In this document: positions 1-8,517 of the stretch, in pieces | Layout of the letters: each line of letters starts with the position of its first letter | How positions within the stretch are numbered: the stretch's first letter is position 1 | From: Ectothiorhodosinus mongolicus | GTDB taxonomy: Bacteria > Pseudomonadota > Gammaproteobacteria > Ectothiorhodospirales > Ectothiorhodospiraceae | Assembly (NCBI RefSeq): GCF_022406875.1 | Contig: NZ_CP023018.1 | Location: 1,665,214-1,729,213 of the forward strand | Length of the DNA stretch: 64,000 bases | Direction of reading: 5' to 3' | The notes under the pieces: model-generated | What the model was told of the DNA's origin: nothing | Databases searched by the model: none | The model's input: the letters and a program-made list of their open reading frames with translations, nothing else | Translations under genes and position numbers: made by a program

Positions 1-768
1 GCGCATGCCGGCCTGGGTTCGCGGCGCGAAATCGAAACCTGGATCGCCGCCGGCGAGGTCAGCGTCAACGGCCAAGTTGCCAAGCTTGGCGATCAAGCCA
101 GCCCCACCGATGTGATTATGGTGCGCGGCAAGCTGGTGTCTTCAGCGGCGCCCGAAGTGGCGCGGGTAATTGCCTATCATAAGCCTGAAGGTGAGGTCTG
201 TACGCGCTCCGACCCCGAGGGCCGCGATACCGTTTTCACCCATCTGCCGGTATTGCGCCAAGGTCGCTGGGTGGCCGTGGGGCGCCTGGATTTGAATACC
301 TCAGGGCTGTTGTTGTTCACCACCGACGGCGAACTGGCGAATCGCTTAATGCACCCCTCCCAAGAGCTAGAACGCGAATATGCTGTGCGCGTTCTTGGAG
401 AGGTGACACCGGCGCAACTCCAAGCCATGCAACAAGGCGTTACCCTGGAGGACGGCATCGCTGCGTTTGATCGCATCACCCCAGCCGGCGGCAGCGGCGC
501 CAATCAATGGTTTCATGTGGTGTTAAGAGAAGGCCGCAATCGTGAAGTGCGGCGACTTTGGGAAAGTCAGGAGCTCATGGTCAGCCGGCTCATGCGCCTA
601 CGTTACGGACCCATTAGTCTGGGAACGGGTCTGCACTCCGGGCGTTGGCGAGAGCTTGAGCCCGCCGAGATGAAACAGCTGTATGCCGCTGCGGGCTTGA
701 AATGGCAGCGCCCGGCTAAACCCACGCGGGTGATCCGCCCGCCGCGCAGCCGTCGCCGCTCGGATTAG
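1..768 (+). CDS. rluB: 23S rRNA pseudouridine synthase RluB (5' end missing)
   Basis: The reading frame is open from base 1, so the gene starts upstream of the window; the visible part is 255 codons. It begins inside an S4 RNA-binding domain (R-x-E-I-E-x-W-I-A-A-G-E-V, then VNGQVA) and continues into an RsuA/RluB/E/F catalytic domain, with HKPEGEVCT, the catalytic-Asp motif GRLDLNTSGLLLFT near base 283, and NREVRRLWE near base 540. The C-terminus is basic. Family knowledge: RluB makes pseudouridine 2605 in 23S rRNA. In E. coli rluB lies close to yciK, and a YciK-like gene faces it here, which supports RluB over RluE/RluF. Confidence 0.9.
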   Translation, partial: AHAGLGSRREIETWIAAGEVSVNGQVAKLGDQASPTDVIMVRGKLVSSAAPEVARVIAYHKPEGEVCTRSDPEGRDTVFTHLPVLRQGRWVAVGRLDLNTSGLLLFTTDGELANRLMHPSQELEREYAVRVLGEVTPAQLQAMQQGVTLEDGIAAFDRITPAGGSGANQWFHVVLREGRNREVRRLWESQELMVSRLMRLRYGPISLGTGLHSGRWRELEPAEMKQLYAAAGLKWQRPAKPTRVIRPPRSRRRSD

Positions 769-809
769 GCGCTAGGCGTCGCGGGGTAAGGCACTAGGGC
801 GTCGCGGGG

Positions 810-1565
810 TTAGGTACTGGCCTGCAACTCGATATTCTGGCCGGTGGTCTTGCCGGCATCGGGCCCCAAGAAATACACATACGGCGCAACCATGGTCTCG
901 GGTTCGGGGTTTTGTGCCGGATCCTCGCCTGGGTAATGGCTGACCCGCAGCGGTGTGCGCATCGGTCCTGTGTCCACGCCATTGACCCGAATCCAGCGCT
1001 TGCCGCTGTGCTCATGAGCGAGAATATCCATGAGGGCATGCAGGCCCGCCTTGGCGACGCCAAATGCCCCCCAATAGGCTTTGCGGCAAGACTGCGTGGA
1101 GAAGACGATGCTCGGGTCTGGGGCTTTAAGCAGCAGCGGCAACAGCGCGTGGTTCAGCAAAAACGGTGCATGCAGATTTGTCGTGATGACCTTGGCCCAA
1201 AGCTCTAAATCGTAGTGCTCAATCGGCGTTAACGCGCCCACCCACGCGGCATTGTTCACCAGGCCATCGAGGCGGCCAAACTCAGCCTCAAGATTATCGC
1301 GCAGATCTTCATAATCCTTAGCCGTGGCGCCTTCTAAGTTCATGGGATAAATCGCCGGTTGCGGCCCACCGGCGGCTTCGATGGCGTCATAGACGGCTTC
1401 CAGCGGCTTCATGCTTTTATCCAACAGCACCACGGTCGCGCCCAGCCGTGCACAGCGTTTAGCCAGCGCTGCGCCCAGACCGCTGCCGGCACCGGTGATC
1501 AAAATCACGCGGTCTTTGAGAAGCTCAGGGGCGGCTTGATAGTTCAGTAAATCCTGTGGCGACAT
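810..1565 (-). CDS. YciK-like short-chain dehydrogenase with catalytic Tyr replaced by Phe
   Basis: SDR-fold protein of 251 aa if translated from the ATG at 1565 (MSPQDLLNYQ); the frame stays open to 1604, but the shorter start matches the family better. Seen: nucleotide-binding TGAGSGLG, the NNAA motif, a Ser in VFSTQS, then WGAFGVAK where SDRs have Y-x3-K. The codon is TTT (Phe), so the catalytic Tyr is absent, while Lys is kept. E. coli YciK, as I recall it, has WGAYAASK here. The gene follows hpnE by 10 bp on the same strand, so it is probably cotranscribed with hpnCDE, and it converges on rluB. Substrate unknown; reductase activity is doubtful. Confidence 0.8.
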   Translation of the reverse strand: MSPQDLLNYQAAPELLKDRVILITGAGSGLGAALAKRCARLGATVVLLDKSMKPLEAVYDAIEAAGGPQPAIYPMNLEGATAKDYEDLRDNLEAEFGRLDGLVNNAAWVGALTPIEHYDLELWAKVITTNLHAPFLLNHALLPLLLKAPDPSIVFSTQSCRKAYWGAFGVAKAGLHALMDILAHEHSGKRWIRVNGVDTGPMRTPLRVSHYPGEDPAQNPEPETMVAPYVYFLGPDAGKTTGQNIELQAST

Positions 1566-1575
1566 GCCCGTTCCT

Positions 1576-2880
1576 TCACGCAGATGACAATATTTGGCGT
1601 GCACATTCTACGCCACTTCGCACTGCGCCTTCGAGCGTGGCCGGCAGGCCCGTATCGGTGTAATCGCCAGCCAGCCAAAGACCGGGCAGGGCAGTGTGGT
1701 TACCAGGCCGCAGTGCTTCGCTCGCCACACTGGCACAGAAAGTCGCCTGCTTTTCGCGCACCACGCGCTGCCACAGCGGTGCAGGCCACTGCGGATAATG
1801 TTGACGCAGCTCCTGATCCACCGCCGTGGCCAAAGCCTCATTATCCAGCGCTAGGTGCGATCCATTGCCCGAGATCACCACCGCCATCACCCCGGGATGG
1901 CCGCTAAAGCGCCGATCAAATACCCACTGCCCGATACCGCCCAACAGACCTTGCATGGGCATGGGTAAGCGCACCTGGCGCGGATAGCGTAGGTACACTG
2001 TACAAATCGGTTCCGTCCCCAAGCTGGCCAGATTGTCACGCAGGGGCTGGAGCGACGGCACATCCGGTAACAAGCGCGCACTTTCGGCGTGTCCCGTGGC
2101 CATGATCACCGCTTGCGCCATAAGGCTTTGACGCTGACGCAGCTGAATATGCATCCCTTCTGCCTGAGGACCAATTGAGATCACCCGTTGATTGTGATGC
2201 AGCGGGCAACCTTGACGCGCCAGCCAGCTAGCCGCCGGTTCTGGAAAGACCGAGCCCAGATCAGCGCGCGGCACCAATAAATCGCTATGGCTGCGATGGC
2301 CGGTAAAAGCGCCTTGCAGTACGTTGAAAAAAACGCGAGCGGAGGCGATCTCTGCATGGGTATTCATCACCGCCAAACACAGCGGTATCCACAATTCCTG
2401 AATCAGCCGAGGCGGTTGTTGAAGATCCTCTAGCCACTGCAGCACACTGTGCTGCGCATCGGGCGGCGTTTGTAGCATGCGCCGCATACCCGGCAGAGCC
2501 TGGCTTTTCTCACGCCAGCTCAGGCCACGCGCAGTCATCAGCGCCGCCAATAAATGCCACGGCGCCGGCAAATAAGCGCTAGAAAGGCTGAGTCGGGAGC
2601 CATCCCCGCGCAAACTCACCAAATCCAAGGGCGCCCGGCGCAGCACTTCGGGTTCCTTTACCTCAATGTGTCGGAGCAGTTCTAAGGTGGTGGTATAGGC
2701 ACCCATCAGCAGGTGCTGGCCGTTATCCAGGTTCAGGCCCTCCAAACGCGCGCGTCTGGCGCGACCACCGGGTTGTGGTGCGGCTTCAAATAGCTCAACG
2801 GGTGCACCCGCACGCACCAAGGTAATGGCCGCCGCTAGGCCTGCCCAGCCCGTACCGATAATGGCGATAGGCGCGGTCAT
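1576..2880 (-). CDS. hpnE: Hydroxysqualene dehydroxylase HpnE
   Basis: FAD-dependent amine-oxidase/carotenoid-desaturase fold, 434 aa from the ATG at 2880. The N-terminal dinucleotide-binding motif is IIGTGWAGLAAAITL, followed by GGRARRARLEGLNLDNGQHLLMG, the HpnE signature stretch; the C-terminal FAD motif is LAGDYTDTGLPATLEGAVRSG. In the HpnCDE route this enzyme reductively removes the hydroxyl of hydroxysqualene to give squalene. Its ATG shares one base with the hpnD stop (TGATG), so the two are translationally coupled. The frame extends to 2943, but that start would lie inside hpnD. A C30-carotenoid desaturase role (CrtN-like) is a less likely alternative. Confidence 0.9.
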   Translation of the reverse strand: MTAPIAIIGTGWAGLAAAITLVRAGAPVELFEAAPQPGGRARRARLEGLNLDNGQHLLMGAYTTTLELLRHIEVKEPEVLRRAPLDLVSLRGDGSRLSLSSAYLPAPWHLLAALMTARGLSWREKSQALPGMRRMLQTPPDAQHSVLQWLEDLQQPPRLIQELWIPLCLAVMNTHAEIASARVFFNVLQGAFTGHRSHSDLLVPRADLGSVFPEPAASWLARQGCPLHHNQRVISIGPQAEGMHIQLRQRQSLMAQAVIMATGHAESARLLPDVPSLQPLRDNLASLGTEPICTVYLRYPRQVRLPMPMQGLLGGIGQWVFDRRFSGHPGVMAVVISGNGSHLALDNEALATAVDQELRQHYPQWPAPLWQRVVREKQATFCASVASEALRPGNHTALPGLWLAGDYTDTGLPATLEGAVRSGVECARQILSSA

Positions 2881-3743
2881 CAGACCTTTTTTAAAGCCTT
2901 GGTATGGCGTTTTTCGCTGCGCACCGTGCGCCAAGCGATCCATAGCTTGCGCAGCGGTGTCAGTGCCACGCGCCGCTCCAGCACATGAAAGCCATCGGCT
3001 TCGATCTCATCCAAAAGCGTTTGATAAATCGCCGCCATGATGATGCCGCTGCGCTGCGTGTGGCGATCAACAGCCGGCAGATGCGAGAAGGCTCGGCGGT
3101 AATAGTCCCGGGCTCGCTCGGCTTGAAAAGCAAACAAGGCCTGCAGTCGCTCCGAGGTTTGCGCGCGCTGCAACTCCATGGGGTCAATCTCGAAGCGCTT
3201 GAGTTCATCCAAAGGAATATAGATCCGCCCGCGGCGCGCATCTTCCAGCACATCGCGCAGGATATTGGTGAGCTGGAAGGCCATGCCCAAATCATGTGCA
3301 TAGCGGGCGGTGCGGTGGTCTTCATAGCCAAAGATCTGTGCCGACATTAGGCCCACCACCGAGGCGACGCGATAACAATACAAAGACAGCTCAGTGAAGC
3401 TGGGATAGGCGTCATAATCCAAATCCATTTGCATGCCATCGATAATCTCGCGGAACTGCTCCTCAGGCAGATCAAAGGTCTTAATGCACGGCGCTAGGGC
3501 TTTGCACACCGGATGGTCCGGCTCGCCGGCATACATCTTGCCCACTTGCTCACGCCACCAATCCAGTTTGACGCGGGCGACAGCCGGTTCACGGCATTCA
3601 TCCACCACATCATCCACTTCCCGACAAAACGCATACAAAGCGGTAATCGCCCGGCGCCGCTCAGGTGGCAGGAACAAAAAGCTGTAATAAAAGCTTGAGC
3701 CGCTGGCGGCTGCTTTTTTCTGGCAGTATTCATCCGGTGTCAT
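2880..3743 (-). CDS. hpnD: Presqualene diphosphate synthase HpnD
   Basis: Squalene/phytoene-synthase family, 287 aa from ATG 3743 (MTPDEYCQKKAAASGSSFYY). Seen: the first Asp-rich motif REVDDVVDE, and the second, NILRDVLEDARRGRIYIP, which binds Mg-diphosphate. HpnD condenses two farnesyl diphosphates to presqualene diphosphate, the substrate of HpnC. It lies between hpnC (19 bp upstream) and hpnE (1-bp overlap). The frame is open to 3890, but the extra 49 residues overlap hpnC and do not resemble the family. It differs from the phytoene synthase CrtB at 10.1 kb by its operon and sequence, although the motifs are shared. Confidence 0.9.
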   Translation of the reverse strand: MTPDEYCQKKAAASGSSFYYSFLFLPPERRRAITALYAFCREVDDVVDECREPAVARVKLDWWREQVGKMYAGEPDHPVCKALAPCIKTFDLPEEQFREIIDGMQMDLDYDAYPSFTELSLYCYRVASVVGLMSAQIFGYEDHRTARYAHDLGMAFQLTNILRDVLEDARRGRIYIPLDELKRFEIDPMELQRAQTSERLQALFAFQAERARDYYRRAFSHLPAVDRHTQRSGIIMAAIYQTLLDEIEADGFHVLERRVALTPLRKLWIAWRTVRSEKRHTKALKKV

Positions 3744-3762
3744 GCGCGCCAACCTACCACAA

Positions 3763-4644
3763 TCAGCCCCCAGAGCGGCCCTTCGGCCACACGCTATCGG
3801 CAGCGATGCGCAGATAATCCTTGCTGGATAAGCGCGGTCGGGAGAATAAATCTCCCTCTTGGCGTCGCAGTAACCACAGCACCCGCGCACCGGCGTTGAT
3901 GATAAAACGAATTTCTAAGCCCAAGCGGCCGCTGAGCTCGCGACCCAAGGGCGCACCGCTGCGCAATAGCTTATCGGCGCGCTGATACTGAAACTGCATG
4001 AGCGCGCGCATCGCCCCATCACTGCGTCGCTCAGCCAGATGCGCCTCGGTCACGGCAAAGCGCTGCATCTCATCTTGGGGCAAATAGATCCGCCCCATCT
4101 CCTCATAGTCTTGCGCCAGATCCTGATAGAAATTGATCAGCTGCAAACTGCTGCATACCGCATCGGATAAAGCCAGCTTGCGCGCCTCGGCCTTGCCGCC
4201 CAAATGCAGCAGCAAACGCCCAATCGGATTGGCAGAACAGCGGCAGTACTGCATTAACTCGCCAAAATCCGCGTAGCGCTTGTGCGTCACATCTTGGCGA
4301 AAGGCCGTGAGTAAATCATGAAACAGGCTGACCGGCAGGGCGTAACGCGACATCGCGTCAGCCAAAGCCACAAAGGTCGCATCCTCGGGGTCCGCTCTAC
4401 CCGCGGCCGCCTCATCAATGGCCTGGGCCATGGCATCCAGCCCCGCCAAGCGCTGCGCATCACTGAGCTCGCCCTCATCCGCCCAATCATCGCTGCGCCG
4501 CGCGAAACTGTAGATGGCCGCCACCGGGGCGCGCAGGGCGGAAGGCAGCAGCCTCGAAGCCACCGGAAAGTTCTCATAATGCCGGTTGGCCTCATGTAGG
4601 CAGTGCTGGTAGGCCTGTTGTGGGGTAAAAACCGCTGCGTGCAT
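3763..4644 (-). CDS. hpnC: Hydroxysqualene synthase HpnC
   Basis: Squalene/phytoene-synthase family member, 293 aa from ATG 4644 (MHAAVFTPQQAYQHC). Seen: an HYENFPVAS start typical of HpnC, FARRSDDWADEGE as the first Asp motif, and NFYQDLAQDYEEMGRIYLP as the second. HpnC converts presqualene diphosphate to hydroxysqualene. It is the first gene of the minus-strand operon hpnC-D-E-SDR and stands head to head with bchI. No convincing Shine-Dalgarno precedes the chosen ATG, and a 14-bp palindrome (4645-4658) directly abuts it. The frame runs on to 4734, so a longer start cannot be excluded. Confidence 0.88.
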   Translation of the reverse strand: MHAAVFTPQQAYQHCLHEANRHYENFPVASRLLPSALRAPVAAIYSFARRSDDWADEGELSDAQRLAGLDAMAQAIDEAAAGRADPEDATFVALADAMSRYALPVSLFHDLLTAFRQDVTHKRYADFGELMQYCRCSANPIGRLLLHLGGKAEARKLALSDAVCSSLQLINFYQDLAQDYEEMGRIYLPQDEMQRFAVTEAHLAERRSDGAMRALMQFQYQRADKLLRSGAPLGRELSGRLGLEIRFIINAGARVLWLLRRQEGDLFSRPRLSSKDYLRIAADSVWPKGRSGG

Positions 4645-4769
4645 GACAAATGATTGTCGAGAATCAGATGAGCGGCAGTCTAGCACGCGCTCTGCTTCAT
4701 GACCTTTGTGTTTTTCAGGCTTTTGGGGGAACATTAGCCGCTCGAGTGAGCAACGATAAAGATTCTCTT

Positions 4770-5786
4770 ATGGCCTTGAGTTTTCCGTTTTCCGCCATTG
4801 TCGGCCAAGAAGAAATGAAGCTGGCCATTTTGATTTCGGCCATTGATCCGAGCATTGGCGGTGTCTTGGTGTTTGGTGATCGCGGCACCGGTAAATCCAC
4901 CACCGTGCGCGCTCTGGCGGCTTTGCTGCCACCCATGGAAGCGGTCACCGGCTGTCCCTATGGCTGTGCCCCCGACAAAATGGCTGGGCTATGCGATGCC
5001 TGCACCGCTAGCGACAAACCCAAAACCCGCCAGGTGCCGGTGCCCGTGGTCGATATGCCCTTGGGCGTCACGGAAGATCGCGTGGTCGGTGCCTTAGACC
5101 TGGAAAAAGCCTTGACCCAAGGCGAGAAGGCCTTTGAGCCGGGTTTGTTGGCGCGCGCGCACCGTGGCTTTTTGTACATCGATGAGGTCAACCTGTTGGA
5201 AGACCATCTGGTGGACCTGCTCTTGGACGTCGCCGCCTCCGGCGAAAATGTCGTCGAGCGCGAGGGGCTGAGTATTCGTCACCCGGCGCGCTTTGTACTG
5301 ATCGGTAGCGGTAACCCCGAAGAAGGCGAGCTGCGCCCGCAGCTATTGGACCGCTTTGGCCTATCGGTGGAGATTCGCACGCCCGAGGATTTGCCGACCC
5401 GCATTGACGTGGTCAAGCGCCGCGACGAGTTCGAAAAAGACCCCGAGGCCTTTACCAAGAAGTACCAGCGTCATGATGCCAAACTGCGCAAGCAGCTGAT
5501 TGCCGGTCGGGCCTTGCTGCCTGAGGTGAAGGTGCCCGATGCCCTGCTTGAGCGTGCGGCGACCCTGTGTCTGAGTCTGGGTACCGATGGTCTGCGCGGT
5601 GAGCTCACCTTGATCCGCGCCAGCCGTGCCCTGGCGGCGTTTGAGGGCGATAAAGTGGTCACGGACGATCATCTCAAGCGCGTGGCCCCACCGGCTTTGC
5701 GGCATCGCCTGCGCCGCAATGTCTTGGATGATGCCGGCTCTTCTACCCGCGTCGCGCGTGCCATCGAGGAGATGTTCGGCGCATGA
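4770..5786 (+). CDS. bchI: Magnesium chelatase ATPase subunit I
   Basis: AAA+ ATPase that, with BchD and BchH, inserts Mg2+ into protoporphyrin IX. 338 aa from ATG 4770; a GTG at 4746 (in frame, with GGGGGA 15 nt upstream) is an alternative start. Seen: FPFSAIVGQEEMK, Walker A GDRGTGKST (residues 36-44), Walker B LYIDEVNLL, and sensor GSGNPEEGELRPQLLDRFGL. Cys62, 66, 75 and 78 form a C-x3-C-x8-C-x2-C cluster in the loop after Walker A; related cysteines occur in some ChlI/BchI proteins. The stop overlaps bchD by ATGA. It starts the plus-strand photosynthesis genes. Confidence 0.95.
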   Translation: MALSFPFSAIVGQEEMKLAILISAIDPSIGGVLVFGDRGTGKSTTVRALAALLPPMEAVTGCPYGCAPDKMAGLCDACTASDKPKTRQVPVPVVDMPLGVTEDRVVGALDLEKALTQGEKAFEPGLLARAHRGFLYIDEVNLLEDHLVDLLLDVAASGENVVEREGLSIRHPARFVLIGSGNPEEGELRPQLLDRFGLSVEIRTPEDLPTRIDVVKRRDEFEKDPEAFTKKYQRHDAKLRKQLIAGRALLPEVKVPDALLERAATLCLSLGTDGLRGELTLIRASRALAAFEGDKVVTDDHLKRVAPPALRHRLRRNVLDDAGSSTRVARAIEEMFGA

Positions 5787-7576
5787 GTAAAGAGCCGGTC
5801 CCGGAGTTCGGGCCCTGGACTCTGGCGAGTATCGCTGCCGGTTTATTCGCGGTGGATCCGACTGGTTTGGGCGGCGTGTCTTTGCATGCCCATGCCGGCC
5901 CGGTGCGCGATACCTGGACGCAGCAACTGCGCGATCTCTTGCCGCCTGAAGACCCGCTGCGGCGCATGCCTTTGAACATCGCCGACGGTCGCCTGCTAGG
6001 CGGCTTAGATTTGGCGGCGACCTTGCGTGCGGGTCGTCCTGTGGCCGAGCAGGGCCTGCTTGCGGAATGTGATGGCGGGGTGGTGATTGCTGCCATGGCC
6101 GAGCGTCTCACCCCCTCGGCTGCTGGGCGTATCGCCGCGGTCATGGACAACCACGAAGTGCTGCTTGAGCGCGATGGACTGGGTCTGCGCCTGCCAGCGC
6201 GCTTTGGCTTGGTGGCATTGGACGAATCGATGAATGAGGAAGAAGCCGTGCCCAAGGCGCTGCTGGATCGCCTGGCGTTTTTACTGGATCTGGAGCCAGT
6301 GGCGCGCAGCGATACGCATGCTTCTTTGTGGTCATTAGAGCAGGTGCGGGCGGCGAGAGAAAAGCTCCCAGAGGTCTCGGTCGATGAAGAGCTGCTGAAG
6401 GTGTTATGCGGCACGGCCTTGGCCTTGGGCGTGTATTCACTGCGTATTCCGCTGCTGGCGCTGCGGGCGGCGCGCGCCGCTGCCGCCCTAGATGGTCGCA
6501 GCGCGGCCACCGAGGAAGATGCCGCCTTGGCGGCGCGTTTGGTATTGGCGCCGCGGGCCACGCGCTTGCCCGCCATGGAAGAAGAGGCTGAGCCCGAGCC
6601 GCCACCACCCGAAGAGCCGCCCCCCGAACAGGATCAGGCTGAGGATCAAGAACAGCAGGACCCCGCCGATCTCGATAAACCCCTAGAGGATCGGGTATTG
6701 GATGCCGCCAAAGCGGCGCTGCCTGCAGGCTTGCTGGCGCAGCTGCAGGCCGGTCTGGGCAGCCGCTCGCGCTCCCAATCCTCGGGCAAAGCCGGCGCCC
6801 TGCAACAGGGCAATAAGCGTGGCCGGCCGATTGGGACACGCCGCGGCGAACTTAAATCCGGCGCTCGCCTGAATGTGATCGAAACCCTGCGCGCCGCCGC
6901 GCCTTGGCAGCCGATTCGCCGTGCCCAAGCCTTGGCCGCCGAAGAGGGCGCTGAACGCAAAGGCCCGCGGGTGCATGTGCGCCGCGATGATTTTCGGATT
7001 CAGCGGTTCAAACAGCGCAGTGAGACCACGACGATTTTTGCTGTGGACGCCTCGGGCTCCGCCGCCCTGCATCGCCTCGCCGAAGCCAAGGGCGCGGTGG
7101 AGTTACTGCTGGCCGATTGTTATGTGCGGCGTGATCGGGTGGGTTTGATTGCCTTTCGTGGTCAGGGCAGCGATTTATTGCTGCCACCGACGCGTTCGCT
7201 GGTGCGTGCCAAGCGCGGTCTGGCGGCGCTGCCCGGTGGCGGTGGCACGCCGCTGGCCAATGCCATTGATGCGGTGCGCGAGCTGGCTGAATCGGTAAAA
7301 CGCCGCGGTGAAACCCCGGTGGCCGTGTTTCTCACCGATGGTCGCGCCAATATTGCGCGGGATGGCAGTACCGGTCGCCAACAAGCCACCGAGGATGCGC
7401 TGTCTGCCGCTCGCGAGCTGGCACTCACCGGCATCAAAACCATCTTGGTCGATACCTCGCCGCGGCCCCAGTCGACCGCCCGAGAGTTGGCGATGGCGAT
7501 GCAGGCGCGCTATTTACCGCTGCCGCATGCCGATGCGCAGACCCTGTCCACCGCCGTGCAAAGCGCGGCCGCATGA
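5783..7576 (+). CDS. bchD: Magnesium chelatase subunit D
   Basis: 597 aa; platform protein for the BchI hexamer in Mg chelatase. The N-terminal third is AAA-like but has no Walker A lysine loop, as usual for BchD. A Pro/Glu-rich acidic linker (about residues 268-302, E-P-E-P-P-P-P-E repeats) leads to a C-terminal von Willebrand A domain with a MIDAS: DASGS near residue 421, GGTPLAN near 486, FLTDGRAN near 517. The start ATG overlaps the bchI stop and its own stop overlaps bchO by ATGA, so I-D-O are coupled. Confidence 0.95.
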   Translation: MSKEPVPEFGPWTLASIAAGLFAVDPTGLGGVSLHAHAGPVRDTWTQQLRDLLPPEDPLRRMPLNIADGRLLGGLDLAATLRAGRPVAEQGLLAECDGGVVIAAMAERLTPSAAGRIAAVMDNHEVLLERDGLGLRLPARFGLVALDESMNEEEAVPKALLDRLAFLLDLEPVARSDTHASLWSLEQVRAAREKLPEVSVDEELLKVLCGTALALGVYSLRIPLLALRAARAAAALDGRSAATEEDAALAARLVLAPRATRLPAMEEEAEPEPPPPEEPPPEQDQAEDQEQQDPADLDKPLEDRVLDAAKAALPAGLLAQLQAGLGSRSRSQSSGKAGALQQGNKRGRPIGTRRGELKSGARLNVIETLRAAAPWQPIRRAQALAAEEGAERKGPRVHVRRDDFRIQRFKQRSETTTIFAVDASGSAALHRLAEAKGAVELLLADCYVRRDRVGLIAFRGQGSDLLLPPTRSLVRAKRGLAALPGGGGTPLANAIDAVRELAESVKRRGETPVAVFLTDGRANIARDGSTGRQQATEDALSAARELALTGIKTILVDTSPRPQSTARELAMAMQARYLPLPHADAQTLSTAVQSAAA

Positions 7577-8499
7577 ATGCCATTTTGAAAGGCCTGAACT
7601 GGGACATTCACGGGCACGATTGGCCCAATCGCGATTTCAGCCAGTTTATCGAGGCCGGCGGCGTGCACTGGCATGTACAAATCATGGGCCAAGGGCCGGT
7701 GATCTTGCTATTGCACGGTACGGGCGCTGCCAGCCACAGCTGGCGCGATCTGGCGCCGCTATTGGCCGAGCGCTTCACCGTGATAGCCCCGGATTTACCC
7801 GGTCAAGGATTCTCGCGTCCCACGCAGGCGGGCAGCCGAGTGCACAGCTTGCCGGGTATGGCGCAGGCCATCAAAGCCCTGTTAAACGCGCTGGGGCAAT
7901 CGCCCGCCATGTTGGTCGGCCATTCCGCTGGAGCGGCGATTGCTGCGCGCCTGTGTCTGGATAAAAGCGTCCAGCCGCAGCTGTTGGTGAGTTTAAACGG
8001 CGTGATGCTACCGCTGCCGGGACCGATGAGTGGGTTGTTCTCGGCCTCAGCGCGGGTTTTATCGATGTTGCCCATGGTGCCTGAGGTGTTTGCTTGGCGC
8101 GCCACCGACCGCAAAACCGTCGATCAGCTCTTGGCGGGCACCGGCTCCCAGCTCGATGAGCGCGGCCGCGCGCTCTATGGGCGTTTGGTGCGCCAGCCCG
8201 GGCATGTGGCCGGGACGCTGCGCATGATGCATCACTGGAATCTCGATCCCTTAGCCAAAGACTTACCGAAGCTGAGTGTGCCCTTGGTACAGCTGGTGGC
8301 CAGTCAAGATCGCATGGTGCCGCCGGATGAGGCGGCGAGAGTGGCGCAGATCCTACCTCAGGCGCGGCGTCTGGATCTGCCCGGCCTGGGCCATCTGGCG
8401 CACGAAGAGCATCCGCAGCTATTGGCCGGCATTTTCTGTGATGAGGCGCAAAGCCATGGCATTTTTCCGGCAAAACCTGAGCCGGATCGGGTTCGGTGA
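7573..8499 (+). CDS. bchO: Magnesium chelatase accessory alpha/beta hydrolase BchO
   Basis: 308 aa alpha/beta-hydrolase fold. Seen: oxyanion-hole region LLLHGTGAASHSWRDL, nucleophile elbow GHSAG (about residue 117), a late acid region LVASQDRMVPPDEA, and His in GLGHLAHEEHP. BchO is found next to bchI-bchD in purple bacteria and is assigned to bacteriochlorophyll synthesis; its precise reaction is not settled. The start overlaps the bchD stop by 4 bp, which supports the assignment over a generic hydrolase. It ends 18 bp before the putative PpsR/CrtJ site of crtI. Confidence 0.88.
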   Translation: MNAILKGLNWDIHGHDWPNRDFSQFIEAGGVHWHVQIMGQGPVILLLHGTGAASHSWRDLAPLLAERFTVIAPDLPGQGFSRPTQAGSRVHSLPGMAQAIKALLNALGQSPAMLVGHSAGAAIAARLCLDKSVQPQLLVSLNGVMLPLPGPMSGLFSASARVLSMLPMVPEVFAWRATDRKTVDQLLAGTGSQLDERGRALYGRLVRQPGHVAGTLRMMHHWNLDPLAKDLPKLSVPLVQLVASQDRMVPPDEAARVAQILPQARRLDLPGLGHLAHEEHPQLLAGIFCDEAQSHGIFPAKPEPDRVR

Positions 8500-8517
8500 G
8501 ACCCCGGACTGCTACAC

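Noticed and set aside
5743..6576. 277-codon Ser/Arg/Ala-rich ORF antisense to bchD
   Set aside because: Composition typical of a GC-rich antisense frame; bchD on the plus strand is complete.
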